Source: Lachnospiraceae bacterium
GTDB taxonomy: Bacteria > Bacillota > Clostridia > Lachnospirales > Lachnospiraceae
DNA: 48,011 bases
Assembly: GCA_015057665.1 (NCBI GenBank)
Contig: SVDY01000015.1
Location: forward strand, 1-48,011
Reading direction: 5' to 3'
The notes under the pieces are model-generated. The model was not told where the DNA came from. It saw only the letters and a program-made list of their open reading frames with translations, and made no database searches. Positions 9,083-18,162 of this stretch are shown here, piece by piece. Made by a program: the position numbers and the translations under genes. Each line of letters begins with the position of its first letter. The first letter of the stretch is position 1.

Positions 9083-9906
9083 AATGCTGCACCTACCTTT
9101 TCTAAGTCTTCCATAGCAACGGCAAATTCTTCGTTATTTGTTGCCTTTCCATGCCATCCTGCATTGTTTTCCATGAAGGATACATCTTTTCCTTTGATTG
9201 TCTTGGCGATAATCGCTGTCGGCATTCCTTTTACTGTCTTTGCTTCTTCAAAAGCTGCTGCGATTTGATTGAAATCATGACCGTCAATATTGATTACATG
9301 GAAATTAAATGCTGCAAATTTAGCATCGATTGGATATGGAGAACATACATCTGCAACGTTGCCGTCAATCTGAAGACCATTGTTATCTACGATAACAACA
9401 AGGTTATCAAGCTTTCTTGCACCGGCAAACATCGCCGCTTCCCATACCTGGCCTTCCTGAATCTCTCCGTCTCCAAGAAGTGTGTATACACGGTAATCTC
9501 TCTTCTGCATCTTTGCTGCAACTGCCATACCAACTGCTGCGGATACGCCCTGTCCTAAAGAACCTGTAGACATGTCAACACCAGGTGTACGCTTCATATC
9601 AGGATGACCCTGAAGATGGGAACCGATCTTACGAAGTGTAAGAAGGTCTTCTTTTGGGAAGAAACCTTTCTCCGCAAGTGTCGCATAAAGAGCTGGAGCT
9701 GCATGTCCTTTGGAAAGGACCAGGCGGTCTCTGTCAATCTCTTTTGGATTCTTAGGATCCACATTCATTTCTTCAAAATATAAATATGTTAATAGTTCTG
9801 TGCAGGATAAAGATCCACCCGGATGACCTGCTCTTGCACTGTGTACAGAAGCCACGATTCCTTTACGGATCTCATTTGCGGTCTTCTTTAACTGAAGTTC
9901 GTTCAT
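9070..9906 (-). CDS. Transketolase, N-terminal (ThDP-binding) subunit
   Basis: 278 residues with the start at 9906. It carries the thiamine-diphosphate-binding region (SKGHAAPALYATLAEKG, GSLGQGVSAAVGMA, and GDGEIQEGQVWEAAM with the conserved GDG...N pattern ending in VDNNGLQ). The ATG at 9906 has an AGGTAGG site nearby; the longer reading to 9990 crosses a repeat-bearing leader. It heads a likely operon N-subunit, C-subunit, Fur-family regulator, perhaps glyA, driven by the promoter at 10065-10093. Confidence 0.95.
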   Translation of the reverse strand: MNELQLKKTANEIRKGIVASVHSARAGHPGGSLSCTELLTYLYFEEMNVDPKNPKEIDRDRLVLSKGHAAPALYATLAEKGFFPKEDLLTLRKIGSHLQGHPDMKRTPGVDMSTGSLGQGVSAAVGMAVAAKMQKRDYRVYTLLGDGEIQEGQVWEAAMFAGARKLDNLVVIVDNNGLQIDGNVADVCSPYPIDAKFAAFNFHVINIDGHDFNQIAAAFEEAKTVKGMPTAIIAKTIKGKDVSFMENNAGWHGKATNNEEFAVAMEDLEKVGAALCQK

Positions 9907-9938
9907 GTTTCTACCTACCTTTACTAATAATTTGCATT

Positions 9939-9980
9939 CAAGTACGTATCTGTGTACTTGGGCGAGGTGCCCGTCGTATA
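9939..9980. repeat. Possible dispersed hairpin repeat, copy 5 (diverged)
   Basis: CAAGTAC, eight bases, GTACTTG, then GGCGAGG and GTATATG, in the transketolase leader. Same layout as the copy at 11795, but the stem sequence differs in a compensating way (CAAGTAC/GTACTTG against CAAGTCCC/GGGACTTG). Membership of the family is uncertain. Confidence 0.35.
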
Positions 9981-10026
9981 TGCACGGCATATTACATCCG
10001 GTGCGCCTCTGCCATCCGTCAGGGAC

Positions 10027-10053
10027 ATACTATCAGCAGGCTGCTGATAGTAT
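10027..10053. promoter_or_regulatory. Perfect 12-bp inverted repeat at the transketolase transcript start
   Basis: ATACTATCAGCA and its exact complement separated by three bases. It falls just downstream of the predicted -10 box, so it would form a hairpin at the very 5' end of the transketolase mRNA or act as an operator. Confidence 0.6.
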
Positions 10054-10064
10054 ACTACAGGGTC

Positions 10065-10093
10065 ATTCTATTATAGAAAGAATACAATGTCAA
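10065..10093 (-). promoter_or_regulatory. Promoter for the transketolase operon
   Basis: On the minus strand, -35 TTGACA (10088-10093) and -10 TAGAAT (10065-10070) with a 17-base spacer. The -35 box lies inside a 29-bp perfect palindrome at 10081-10109 (13-bp arms, 3-base centre), a likely operator. Confidence 0.75.
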
Positions 10094-10109
10094 GTTTTGA
10101 CATTGTATT
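10081..10109. promoter_or_regulatory. 29-bp palindromic operator overlapping the -35 box
   Basis: Arms AATACAATGTCAA and TTGACATTGTATT are exact complements around a 3-base centre. TTGACA reads on both strands. A repressor bound here would block the transketolase promoter. The Fur-family regulator encoded in the same operon is one candidate ligand, by inference only. Confidence 0.6.
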
Positions 10110-10147
10110 AACTATCGTACAAAGCCTTGAATTCACTGCAATGCACC

Positions 10148-10169
10148 GCTTTGCCTGCTCCGGCAAAGC
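10148..10169 (-). terminator. Hairpin downstream of the L,D-transpeptidase gene
   Basis: Perfect 8-bp stem GCTTTGCC/GGCAAAGC with a 6-base loop, about 10 bases after the stop codon. No clear T tail, so the terminator role is moderate. Confidence 0.5.
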
Positions 10170-10178
10170 CGGATTTTC

Positions 10179-11768
10179 TTAATATACAACAACAGGCGTA
10201 CCTGTTTTTACCATCTCGAACAGTGATTTTACTGCTTCATATGGAGTATTGACACAGCCATGGGAACCGTTGGTCTGATAGATTACTCCGCCAAATGCAT
10301 CTGCGGCTCTCCAGTCTGCATCATGGATACCGATTCCTCTGTATTCATAAAACGGCAGCCAGTAATCAACAGGACTTTCATAATCTTCTCCGCGGAGCAC
10401 ATGATCTCTCTGTTTAAATGCAATCTCATATACACCGGTCGGAGTTCCCATCTTCTTACTTGTGTTTCCCGTTACCACCGGAGTTGTGAGAAGGCATTGT
10501 CCATTCTTATAATACCACATCGTCTGGGCATTAATGCTTATTGCGATGTATGTATCGTGCAGGTCATTTCCATTCTGGTCTCTGTTATATGCCGTCTGGC
10601 GGTAAACAGGCTCTCTCTTGATCTTTTCTCCTGTGGTCACATCAAGACTAAGCTGTTCCACTTCTTTCTGAAAATGAATTCTCCATCCGTAAGTTCCCCC
10701 GGATACAGTCACTGTTATATTCTCCGGTGTGTGAAATACTCTTGGAATTCCACAGGTGTTGTAATTTCTTCCAAGCCAGTCCACATAATCTCCCACTTTA
10801 TCTGTATCGACTATCACATTGGCCTGTTCATCTGTCAGAAGCCAACTTGCAATCTGTTCCTGATCTACCTTAACTTCTGTGTACCCCATATCATAGGTAA
10901 TCTCCGTGGACAAGTACCGGTTTATCTTCTCTGTTGCATCTAAAATTGCTTTATCTCCGCTGTAAAATGCCGGCTCAACATAGCAGTTCTCATCACTCAG
11001 ATTGAGATTTCTCTGATCAGACAAAAGGGCATGGCGGATTTTTTCCATGAGGCTGTCTTTGTCAACAAGGGTTCCCAGTTTTTCTTTTACAATCTCAAAC
11101 TTTCCGCTCTCCTTCACGTAGCTTGGATAAGCTGCCTCCGGATCCTTCATATTTTCCGCCTTCAGACATTCCAGGGCATCTACAGACTGAATAAGGGCAT
11201 TCTCATCATAGGTAATAGTAACTGCATCTTCGTATACAGGTTTGTGAAAAATTGCTCCAATCCATGCATAAGACTTCTGTTCTGATTTGATGGTTTCCAA
11301 CCTGCCGTCATCAACAAACTGGAGCGCCACCTGATCGGAGGTAAGTTTCTCCTCTTTCTCTTCTCTTTCTTCCAGTACAAGTTCATACTCCATGCATCCC
11401 TTGCGGATCATCTCTTTCACCTGTTCTACAGTCTTAAACTGGCAGGAAAAACCGTTAATCTCCGTGCGTGGGAAATAGCGGGAAGAAAAGAAAAATGCAG
11501 CCAGCACATAAAGAACAACAACTGCTCCAAATCCTAAGGCCAATTTTTTAGGCCATTCTTTTGAAACAGCTTTTCCGGAAGCTTTTTTTCTATCCGCAAC
11601 CTTCCTTGAAGCAGTGTTTTTCTTTGCCTGGCCGTTGGTTTTCTTTGCCTGGCCGTTGGTTTTCTTTGCCTGACCGTTGATTTTATTTGCCTGACCATTA
11701 GCTTTCTTTGCCTGACCTTCGTTTTTCTTCTTTGTATCATTCTTATGGGATGTGGATTTCACTGCCAT
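10179..11768 (-). CDS. L,D-transpeptidase (YkuD) with N-terminal membrane anchor
   Basis: Peptidoglycan cross-linking enzyme, 529 residues. A Lys/Asn/Gln-rich cytoplasmic tail holds five heptad repeats of the type GQAKKTN (residues ~18-52). A single membrane segment follows near residues 75-95 (LALGFGAVVVLYVLAAFFF). The extracellular middle resembles the peptidoglycan-binding region found before YkuD domains. The C-terminal YkuD domain carries the catalytic motif SHGCVN with Cys505, preceded by a conserved HDADW. The start at 11768 has AAGGGG upstream; the reading from 11960 would include an intergenic repeat and is rejected. It acts on the outer face of the membrane, forming 3-3 cross-links or anchoring proteins. 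Confidence 0.92.
   Translation of the reverse strand: MAVKSTSHKNDTKKKNEGQAKKANGQANKINGQAKKTNGQAKKTNGQAKKNTASRKVADRKKASGKAVSKEWPKKLALGFGAVVVLYVLAAFFFSSRYFPRTEINGFSCQFKTVEQVKEMIRKGCMEYELVLEEREEKEEKLTSDQVALQFVDDGRLETIKSEQKSYAWIGAIFHKPVYEDAVTITYDENALIQSVDALECLKAENMKDPEAAYPSYVKESGKFEIVKEKLGTLVDKDSLMEKIRHALLSDQRNLNLSDENCYVEPAFYSGDKAILDATEKINRYLSTEITYDMGYTEVKVDQEQIASWLLTDEQANVIVDTDKVGDYVDWLGRNYNTCGIPRVFHTPENITVTVSGGTYGWRIHFQKEVEQLSLDVTTGEKIKREPVYRQTAYNRDQNGNDLHDTYIAISINAQTMWYYKNGQCLLTTPVVTGNTSKKMGTPTGVYEIAFKQRDHVLRGEDYESPVDYWLPFYEYRGIGIHDADWRAADAFGGVIYQTNGSHGCVNTPYEAVKSLFEMVKTGTPVVVY
11618..11721 (-). repeat. In-gene 21-bp tandem repeats (heptad GQAKKTN)
   Basis: About five copies of a 21-base unit encoding GQAKKTN-like heptads within the cytoplasmic tail of the L,D-transpeptidase. 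Two central copies are identical and the outer ones degenerate, so copy number may vary between strains. Confidence 0.8.
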
Positions 11769-11794
11769 ATGCTTTCCCCTTTCTTCTGTCAATT

Positions 11795-11846
11795 CAAGTC
11801 CCTCCGGCGGGACTTGGCGCGGGATTCGCGGAAATGTATCTGATAT
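11795..11846. repeat. Dispersed hairpin repeat, copy 2 (best preserved)
   Basis: CAAGTCCC, six bases, GGGACTTG (perfect 8-bp stem), then GCGCGGGATTCGCGG and GTATCTGATAT. The TATCTGATAT segment can also pair with ATATCAGATA at 11881-11890. It lies in the leader of the L,D-transpeptidase gene. Confidence 0.65.
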
Positions 11847-11900
11847 TTTTTGCGGATTTCTGCCCATCCTCGCGGCGAGTATATCAGATATTATACATGA

Positions 11901-11928
11901 AAAAGAGGCGTGATGCCACACCTCTTTT
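11901..11928 (-). terminator. Terminator after the M56 gene
   Basis: AAAAGAGG/CCTCTTTT stem with inner GTG/CAC pairing, followed by T residues on the minus strand, 12 bases past the stop. Confidence 0.75.
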
Positions 11929-11940
11929 CTTTCATATTTA

Positions 11941-14721
11941 TTACGATCCACCTGATCCATTTGGTTCTATCTTCTCATATCCGCTATATTTAAGCAGCAG
12001 CTGTTCCTCACAGCGTTTTCCCTGCTCTTCCTCATATTTTGAAAGATTCAACGCCTCCTCTGCCCACTTCGGCGGAAATGCTTCCCGGATATATTCTTCA
12101 AATTTTTTATCATTTCCCGGCTCCCAGTAATCTGTCAGAGTATAGCTGTCTTCCTCTGCATCAAAAGTCATAACAACCGGTACATGGCTTCCGCTTACAG
12201 GCTCATAGGTACAGGCATACTCGTCGACTTCATAGACCTGATAACAGGCAATGCCATAGCAGGAAAGACTGTTTTTGTGGCCTGCGGTTCCCTTAAGGGC
12301 AGTTCCGCTCACTTCTTTTTTGCCAAGCAGAATAAAATCAACACTGTAATAGCTGTTTTCCGGTTCATAGGTCGTGTGCATGTGATTGGCAAGAATAGCA
12401 GACCGGATTGCTTTATCAAGGGGATCCATCCTTGTTTCTTTTAGGAAAGCTTCCACATTCTCTGTACGGATATCGATATTCTCTTCCTTATTTATATGCT
12501 GCAGATAGATATACATCGGTTTCTCTGATTCATCCGTCTCTTTCCCTTCTGACTGATAAGGATAATTTCCTCCGATGAGAAGCCTGTATTCATCATCAAT
12601 TTCATACAACTGAATATATAATCCTGAGCCGGTCACATAGCAGGAATACTCATCAAAATCTTCCCAGGAAAGTTCCATTCCTTTCCCTGATAAAGAAATG
12701 ACATCATTTAATGTAAGCTGTTTTCCGAAAAACTTCTTCGAAAATTCATCTTTCACGCCCATATCAAGAATCTGATAACCGCCTTTTGCAATATAAATCT
12801 GAGATACGGATTCCACGCCTTCTTCTTTTTCCCAGCTAAAGAGTGTGATGGAAGGGGATTTCTCAACGGCTTTACTAAGTAATTCTTCCTTCCCTTCTTT
12901 TTGCCAGGCTTTCTTTTCATAACTGTAAACTCTCTGAATCTTAGCAAGTTCTGTATTACAGCTTAACACTACATCGAAGGTTTCTTTTGGCTTTAGCTCT
13001 CCTGCTTCATTCAATACAGCCGGATGCTCACAATAATATATCTTTTCATTCTCTATGGCCGCATTTTCATATATATGATAATCAATCAGTTTATATCGAT
13101 TATCCTTACTCATTCGGAATACAGCATACCCCATGTCCGTCATCGAAGTATGTTTATATCCGGCAAATCCAATGTCCGCCATGCTGTATGGAGCGCTGTC
13201 TGCTGCAAATCCCACAACTTTATAGTCCGGGAATCCGTCCGCCTTCACAGATTCAAACACCTCTATGTTATGACCTGTCTCCGTAAGCAGGGTAAGATTA
13301 AAAAATCCAAGAGGATTGACCTCTTCCTTTAAACCGCTTTCCAGCTGGCAGATTGCAAGAATTCTTGTATCATCAGATCCATCCTGTCCTCGTTCCGATA
13401 CATCTTCCCAGCCCTTGGCAAGATAGGTCTTTCCTTTCTTTGTCTGAAATGCAAGATAAAAGATATCATTTTCCTCTTTTCCGGAAATGATATATGCGTC
13501 TGTAATCTTTCCAAGATTTAATGATTCATGATAAACATAACCTTCCAGTTCCTCATTAGTCAGTTCATACGGCTTCATCTGTCCCACATAGATCAAATCA
13601 TCCCATTGCATCTTTCCATCCTCTCCTGCAGGTGCCAGAACCAGATGGTGATTGGTTGTAATGGTACAGCCGCCCAGTTTTTTGAAACTGTCACTCTCCG
13701 GAGAGTCTTCCGCATAAATAAGTTTTGTAACCAGATATTCTGCGCCCATCACTTCTGTGTCTTTTATCTCCGGATTGGTTATAAGACATACTGCTATAAA
13801 CAGAGAAACGAAAGCTGCAAGAAGCACCAGTTTCCATGCAGGCTTTTTATAGTTCATTACCGTTGTGATTCTCTCTTTTACCCCGACTTCCCCAAAGGCT
13901 AACGGACAAGCCATCAAGGTCTTTCTATGAACGCTGCAATGAAGAAGTGCAGTGGAATACCCCTGTCGTTCTTCTTTCTCCATCTCCTTTATCACTTTTT
14001 CATCGCAGGCTGCCTCTATGTCTCTGCATAAAAACAGATAGGCAATCCACATAAAAGGATTAAACCAGTATACAATAAGCAGCAAAAACCCAATAGGTTT
14101 CCACCAGTGATCCTTTCTTCTGATATGAGCCATCTCATGGGCAAGTACATAATTCAAGTCCTGTTCTTCCATCTCATAGGGAAGATAAATCACCGGACGA
14201 ATAAAACCAAGAACAAATGGAGAATCAACCCGTTCACTCTGTTTAATCAAAGCTGTTCCCCTCTCTTCTCTCCCCCGGTATATGGTTGCCGTTCCCATCT
14301 TAGTTTTCAGTAAGAAATAGCTTCCTGCTGCGTAAGAAAACAGAACAGCCATACCAAGAATCCAGATCTGACTGAAGATAAAAGACCAGATCTGTGTTTT
14401 ATTGGCACTTGCAAAGTCATCTGTCTTAAAACTTTCTTCCAGGATAGGATTTACAAACTGATCTACGGAATCTATGCCGCTGTCAATCTGCGGCTCTGCT
14501 GTATAGATAATCTCATCCGGCAGAGGCTGTGCACTTGGAACCAGACTAATCCCGCTCTCAAAAGAAAAAGGGCATACAAGCCTCACTGCCACAAAGGACC
14601 ATAAAAGACAGAAAATCCATTTAGGTGCTTTCTTAAAAATCAAACGAAAGAAAAGAACTGCCATCACCATGTAAGTTGCCGTAATACTCATATTTACAAT
14701 CTTTAAAAATACAGCTTCCAT
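11941..14721 (-). CDS. M56-family (BlaR1-like) membrane metallopeptidase with large ectodomain
   Basis: Signal-transducing zinc protease, 926 residues, paired with a BlaI repressor. The first ~330 residues hold four or so membrane segments and the zinc motif HEMAH at residues 195-199 (VLAHEMAHIRRKDHW), with the downstream Glu in DIEAACDEKVI. A membrane segment near 300-315 (VLLAAFVSLFIAVCLI) leads into an approximately 600-residue extracytoplasmic region that does not resemble the penicillin-binding sensor of BlaR1. By analogy with BlaR1/MecR1, signal binding outside would activate cytoplasmic proteolysis and relieve BlaI repression; the signal is unknown. The ATG at 14721 has a GGAGGAAG site, 30 bases after the blaI stop. 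Confidence 0.88.
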   Translation of the reverse strand: MEAVFLKIVNMSITATYMVMAVLFFRLIFKKAPKWIFCLLWSFVAVRLVCPFSFESGISLVPSAQPLPDEIIYTAEPQIDSGIDSVDQFVNPILEESFKTDDFASANKTQIWSFIFSQIWILGMAVLFSYAAGSYFLLKTKMGTATIYRGREERGTALIKQSERVDSPFVLGFIRPVIYLPYEMEEQDLNYVLAHEMAHIRRKDHWWKPIGFLLLIVYWFNPFMWIAYLFLCRDIEAACDEKVIKEMEKEERQGYSTALLHCSVHRKTLMACPLAFGEVGVKERITTVMNYKKPAWKLVLLAAFVSLFIAVCLITNPEIKDTEVMGAEYLVTKLIYAEDSPESDSFKKLGGCTITTNHHLVLAPAGEDGKMQWDDLIYVGQMKPYELTNEELEGYVYHESLNLGKITDAYIISGKEENDIFYLAFQTKKGKTYLAKGWEDVSERGQDGSDDTRILAICQLESGLKEEVNPLGFFNLTLLTETGHNIEVFESVKADGFPDYKVVGFAADSAPYSMADIGFAGYKHTSMTDMGYAVFRMSKDNRYKLIDYHIYENAAIENEKIYYCEHPAVLNEAGELKPKETFDVVLSCNTELAKIQRVYSYEKKAWQKEGKEELLSKAVEKSPSITLFSWEKEEGVESVSQIYIAKGGYQILDMGVKDEFSKKFFGKQLTLNDVISLSGKGMELSWEDFDEYSCYVTGSGLYIQLYEIDDEYRLLIGGNYPYQSEGKETDESEKPMYIYLQHINKEENIDIRTENVEAFLKETRMDPLDKAIRSAILANHMHTTYEPENSYYSVDFILLGKKEVSGTALKGTAGHKNSLSCYGIACYQVYEVDEYACTYEPVSGSHVPVVMTFDAEEDSYTLTDYWEPGNDKKFEEYIREAFPPKWAEEALNLSKYEEEQGKRCEEQLLLKYSGYEKIEPNGSGGS

Positions 14722-14751
14722 ACTTCTTCCTCCTCGTATAATGTCTTTATA

Positions 14752-15168
14752 CTATTCGTAATGATTTCGTTTGGTCTTATTCCTTTCCTGTACCATTTCC
14801 TTATTCTCTTTTTCGTCTGCTCCATCGATAATCCGCCGGATTTCATCCACATCTTTTTGTGATAACTTCTGCCTCTTCGCAAATGCTGCAATAAACGCAG
14901 GAAGAGATCCTTCAAACTTCGTCTCTACAAGCTCGTCCAGTTCGCTAAGCTGGATTTCCTCTTTTGATACAAGGGAAGTTACAATAGTATTCTCATTTTT
15001 TAATATCCCCCGCTCTGACAAGCGCTTGATCACGGTATAGGTTGTGGTCGGCTTCCAGCCAAGTTCCTTCTTACAGAGTTCTACAAGCTCCCGGCTTTTT
15101 ATCGGCTCATGCTTCCATAAAATCAGGCAAAAACGATATTCACTTTCAAACACTTTTGGTGTATCCAT
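14752..15168 (-). CDS. BlaI/MecI/CopY-family repressor
   Basis: Winged-helix repressor, 138 residues, normal for the family. The N-terminal half has ESEYRFCLILWKHEPIKSREL and the recognition region KPTTTYTVIKRLSERGILK. The C-terminal half is the dimerisation arm with the usual protease-sensitive region. The start at 15168 has AGGAGG six bases upstream; the ATG at 15189 lies before that site and is rejected. It forms a two-gene operon with the M56 protease and probably represses its own promoter through the paired sites at 15250-15296. Confidence 0.93.
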   Translation of the reverse strand: MDTPKVFESEYRFCLILWKHEPIKSRELVELCKKELGWKPTTTYTVIKRLSERGILKNENTIVTSLVSKEEIQLSELDELVETKFEGSLPAFIAAFAKRQKLSQKDVDEIRRIIDGADEKENKEMVQERNKTKRNHYE

Positions 15169-15249
15169 AGGGCTTCCTCCTTTTTTCATGATACTGTTGT
15201 CTGCTTTCTAAAGCGGCAGAAGCTGCATGCTTATTCGTTTAAGTCTTGC

Positions 15250-15296
15250 TCTAACGCATTAGACTAGTGTTTATATTTACACTCTACTACATTAGA
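15250..15296. promoter_or_regulatory. Tandem BlaI-type operator pair
   Basis: Two 14-bp dyads: TCTAACGCATTAGA (15250-15263, perfect palindrome) and TCTACTACATTAGA (15283-15296). Their starts are 33 bases apart, about three helical turns, and they flank an A/T-rich segment with TATAAA on the minus strand. Position, 80-130 bases upstream of the blaI start, fits autorepression. Confidence 0.65.
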
Positions 15297-15443
15297 GTTG
15301 TTTCGTCAATAATTTTTCCTGATGTTTTTAATAGATATTTTGCAACAGCCCCTCTTAACCCACATCTGGTACTGACACAAAAAATCATCTTCAGTACCAA
15401 ATTCTCCTCAAAAAAACAAGAAAAAAAGACCCATGTAAGCAAA

Positions 15444-15534
15444 AAAATCTACAGGCAAAAATAATAGTCTAAAATACCCGGCAAACCCTGCTGTTTACGG
15501 GTACAGAATCACAATTATTCTACCTGTAGATTTT
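15444..15534 (-). terminator. Long two-part hairpin terminator after pxpA
   Basis: Outer 12-bp stem AAAATCTACAGG/CCTGTAGATTTT encloses an inner stem TACCCG/CGGGTA. On the minus strand the outer stem runs into a run of seven T. Apart from this and the BlaI operators, nothing is seen in the 15190-15546 interval. Confidence 0.7.
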
Positions 15535-15546
15535 CAATTCATACTG

Positions 15547-16314
15547 TTACACCAGCTCATCAACAGAGCAAATCTCAATTCCTTCCGCCTTCATGGCTTC
15601 ACGGATTCTCTCCACAAAAGCAAGAGCTTTGGCACCGTCGCCATGAACACATACAGAATCCGCTTTGATTGGGATGTCTTTTCCTGTAATTGCAGTTACT
15701 TTCTGCTCTTTTACCATACGGATGACTCTTTTAATGGCTTCATCTTCATCTGTAATCATAGCGCCTTCTTTTGTTCTGGCAACTAATGTTCCGTCTTCTT
15801 CATAAGCACGGTCTGCAAATACTTCTAAAGCCACACGAAGTCCCATATCTTTTGCCGCGCGGACAAGCTCGCCGCCGGAAAGTGCCATGACGATCAGTGT
15901 GTCGTCAAATTCTTTGATTGCTTCGCAGATGGCAGTGGATAACTTATAGTCTTTCGCTGCCATATTGTAAAGAGCCCCGTGAGGTTTTACATGCTGCATC
16001 TTCATACCGTTGGCACGGCAGAATGCATGAAGTGCGCCCAGCTGATACATTGTATATGCTTTCGCTTCTTCCGGGGATACATTCATGTTTCTTCTTCCAA
16101 ATCCCATCAGATCCGGGAAGCCCGGATGAGCACCCACGCGGATTCCTGCATCCTTCGCCATTTTGATCGTCTTATCCATAACAACCGGATCGGAGGCATG
16201 ATAGCCGCAGGCTACGTTGGCCGATGTAATTAAGGGAATGATCTTGTCGTCATTTCCCAATGTATAACGGCCGAAGCTTTCACCAAGGTCGCTGTTTAAA
16301 TCTACTTTATACAT
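15547..16314 (-). CDS. pxpA: 5-oxoprolinase subunit A (LamB/YcsF family)
   Basis: 255 residues, the full family length. The N-terminus [17 protein letters not shown] and motifs [30 protein letters not shown] and DSVCVHGDG are hallmarks of the LamB/YcsF family. With PxpB and PxpC it forms the ATP-dependent bacterial 5-oxoprolinase that returns pyroglutamate to glutamate. It is the last gene of a six-gene minus-strand operon, 20 bases after accC, and ends at a long hairpin terminator. Confidence 0.94.
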   Translation of the reverse strand: MYKVDLNSDLGESFGRYTLGNDDKIIPLITSANVACGYHASDPVVMDKTIKMAKDAGIRVGAHPGFPDLMGFGRRNMNVSPEEAKAYTMYQLGALHAFCRANGMKMQHVKPHGALYNMAAKDYKLSTAICEAIKEFDDTLIVMALSGGELVRAAKDMGLRVALEVFADRAYEEDGTLVARTKEGAMITDEDEAIKRVIRMVKEQKVTAITGKDIPIKADSVCVHGDGAKALAFVERIREAMKAEGIEICSVDELV

Positions 16315-16334
16315 ACTATGTTTCCTTCCGTTCC

Positions 16335-17687
16335 CTAATCGTCGCTTAATCTCATCAATCTTCCTATAAATCCCGTATCTGCCTTTCCTTCCACAAACAC
16401 AGGATGTCTCATCATTTTATACTGGAAGTCAAGGTTTGTATCCACGCCAAGAATCACCATCTCATCAAGAGCAGAGCGCATCTTCATAATAGCAGCTTCT
16501 CTTGTAGGCGCATGTACAATCACCTTGGCTATCATGGAATCATACTCTGTCGGAATACGATATCCTGTATAAAGAGCCGTATCTACGCGGACTCCGTTGC
16601 CTGCCGGAAGATGAATGTTTTCCACCACACCCGGACTTGGCATGAAATTCTTCTCCGGAATCTCTGCATTAATGCGGCATTCGATTGCATGTCCGCGGAA
16701 CAGAATATCCTCCTGAGTAAAGCTTAACGGTTCATCCATGGCAACACGAATCTGCTCTACGATTAGGTCTGTTCCTGTCACCATCTCGGTCACACCATGC
16801 TCTACCTGGATTCTTGTATTCATCTCCATAAAATAAAAGGCACCGCTTGCATCCACAATATATTCAATGGTTCCCGCATTGGTATAACCCACTGTTTTTG
16901 CTGCGAGAACAGCACACCGGTTCATCTCCTCACGCACCTTATCTGTAATGGCAGGGGATGGGGATTCCTCGATTAATTTCTGATGATTTCTCTGAACAGA
17001 ACAGTCTCTGTCTCCAAGAGCTACCACATTGCCATGTTTATCAGCCATAATCTGAATCTCTACATGACGTGGATTTTCAATATATTTTTCAATGTACATG
17101 GTGTCATCGCCAAAGGCATTGGCAGATTCCATCTGGGCCATGTTAAACTGGCTTTCAAATTCCACTTCGTTTTTGGCTACCCGCATTCCTTTTCCGCCGC
17201 CTCCGGAAGATGCCTTGATCATAACCGGATAGCCGATCTGGTCTGCAAGTTCTTTGCCCACTGCCGCATCGTAAACCGGTTCTTTTGTCCCCGGCACAAC
17301 AGGCACACCTGCTTCCATCATGGTTGTTCTGGCTTGGGATTTGTTTCCCATCTTATCGATCACATCCGGCTCCGGTCCGATAAATGTAATTCCATTTTCC
17401 TGGCATTTTCGTACGAACTCACTGTTTTCAGAAAGGAATCCGAATCCCGGATGGATGGCATCTGCTCCCATATTATGAGCCGCCTGAATGATGCGGTCCA
17501 TATTCAGATAGCTGTTTCTTGCAGGACCTTCTCCGATACAGATTCTCTGATCCGCAAGCTGCACATGAAGACTGTTCTGATCTTCTTTGGAATAAACAGC
17601 AACACTGCGGATTCCCATGTTTCTGCAGGCACGAATGATACGGACAGCGATTTCACCGCGGTTGGCAATTAAAATCTTATTGAACAA
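16335..17687 (-). CDS. accC: Biotin carboxylase (acetyl-CoA carboxylase type)
   Basis: ATP-grasp enzyme carboxylating biotin on a carrier protein, 450 residues, standard for AccC. Visible landmarks are [20 protein letters not shown] at the start, [10 protein letters not shown], the glycine-rich loop [12 protein letters not shown], the [14 protein letters not shown] segment, and [15 protein letters not shown]. The gene lies 22 bases after accB. Its place between pxp genes, instead of beside accD/accA or fab genes, raises the possibility that it serves a PxpB/PxpC-containing complex; see findings. Confidence 0.95.
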   Translation of the reverse strand: MFNKILIANRGEIAVRIIRACRNMGIRSVAVYSKEDQNSLHVQLADQRICIGEGPARNSYLNMDRIIQAAHNMGADAIHPGFGFLSENSEFVRKCQENGITFIGPEPDVIDKMGNKSQARTTMMEAGVPVVPGTKEPVYDAAVGKELADQIGYPVMIKASSGGGGKGMRVAKNEVEFESQFNMAQMESANAFGDDTMYIEKYIENPRHVEIQIMADKHGNVVALGDRDCSVQRNHQKLIEESPSPAITDKVREEMNRCAVLAAKTVGYTNAGTIEYIVDASGAFYFMEMNTRIQVEHGVTEMVTGTDLIVEQIRVAMDEPLSFTQEDILFRGHAIECRINAEIPEKNFMPSPGVVENIHLPAGNGVRVDTALYTGYRIPTEYDSMIAKVIVHAPTREAAIMKMRSALDEMVILGVDTNLDFQYKMMRHPVFVEGKADTGFIGRLMRLSDD

Positions 17688-17709
17688 AGTTCCAACCTCC
17701 TTTTTTTAC

Positions 17710-18162
17710 CTACAGTTTTCTTACACGGAATAATGGCTGGCCATACTCTACCTTCTGTTCATTACTTACGAGTACAGCTTCGATTTCACAATCGAATTCT
17801 GCCTGAATTTCATTCATCAGCTTCATTGCTTCTAAGATACATACGGTCTGGCCGTTCTTTACCGTATCACCAACTTTTACATAAGCAGGTACATCCGGTG
17901 CAGCAGCAGAGTAAAATGTACCAACGATTGGAGATACAATGAATAATACATCATCCTCCTGGGTCTGTTCTACATTTACCGCTTCCGGTGCTGCAGCCTG
18001 AGCCTGAGGCATCGGAGCCATTGGCACCGCTCCCGGTGCAACAACCGGCGGATGATCCAGTTTGCTCATGGTAATTTTTACATCCTCGTCTTTATAGCTG
18101 AATTCTGTCAGAGAGGATTCTTCTATAATCTTAACTAAACCTGCAATTTTCTCTAAATCCAT
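17710..18162 (-). CDS. accB: Biotin carboxyl carrier protein
   Basis: 150 residues. The C-terminal biotinyl domain has the attachment motif EAMKLMNEI, with the biotinylated lysine in AMKLM. It is preceded by a Pro/Ala-rich flexible linker (APMPQAQAAAPEAV) and an N-terminal AccB-type domain beginning MDLEKIAGLVKIIEE. It carries carboxyl groups from AccC to a carboxyltransferase. A 110-base gap separates it from pxpC; that gap has a small hairpin (CTCCG/CGGAG) but no clear promoter. Confidence 0.95.
   Translation of the reverse strand: MDLEKIAGLVKIIEESSLTEFSYKDEDVKITMSKLDHPPVVAPGAVPMAPMPQAQAAAPEAVNVEQTQEDDVLFIVSPIVGTFYSAAAPDVPAYVKVGDTVKNGQTVCILEAMKLMNEIQAEFDCEIEAVLVSNEQKVEYGQPLFRVRKL

Noticed and set aside
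9907-10058. Lysine-type riboswitch in the transketolase leader (an AGAGGCGC string)
   Set aside because: The leader is too short and the other conserved helices are missing.
11769-11960. N-terminal extension of the L,D-transpeptidase to 11960
   Set aside because: It would include repeat copy 2 and the M56 terminator; the 11768 start has its own ribosome site.
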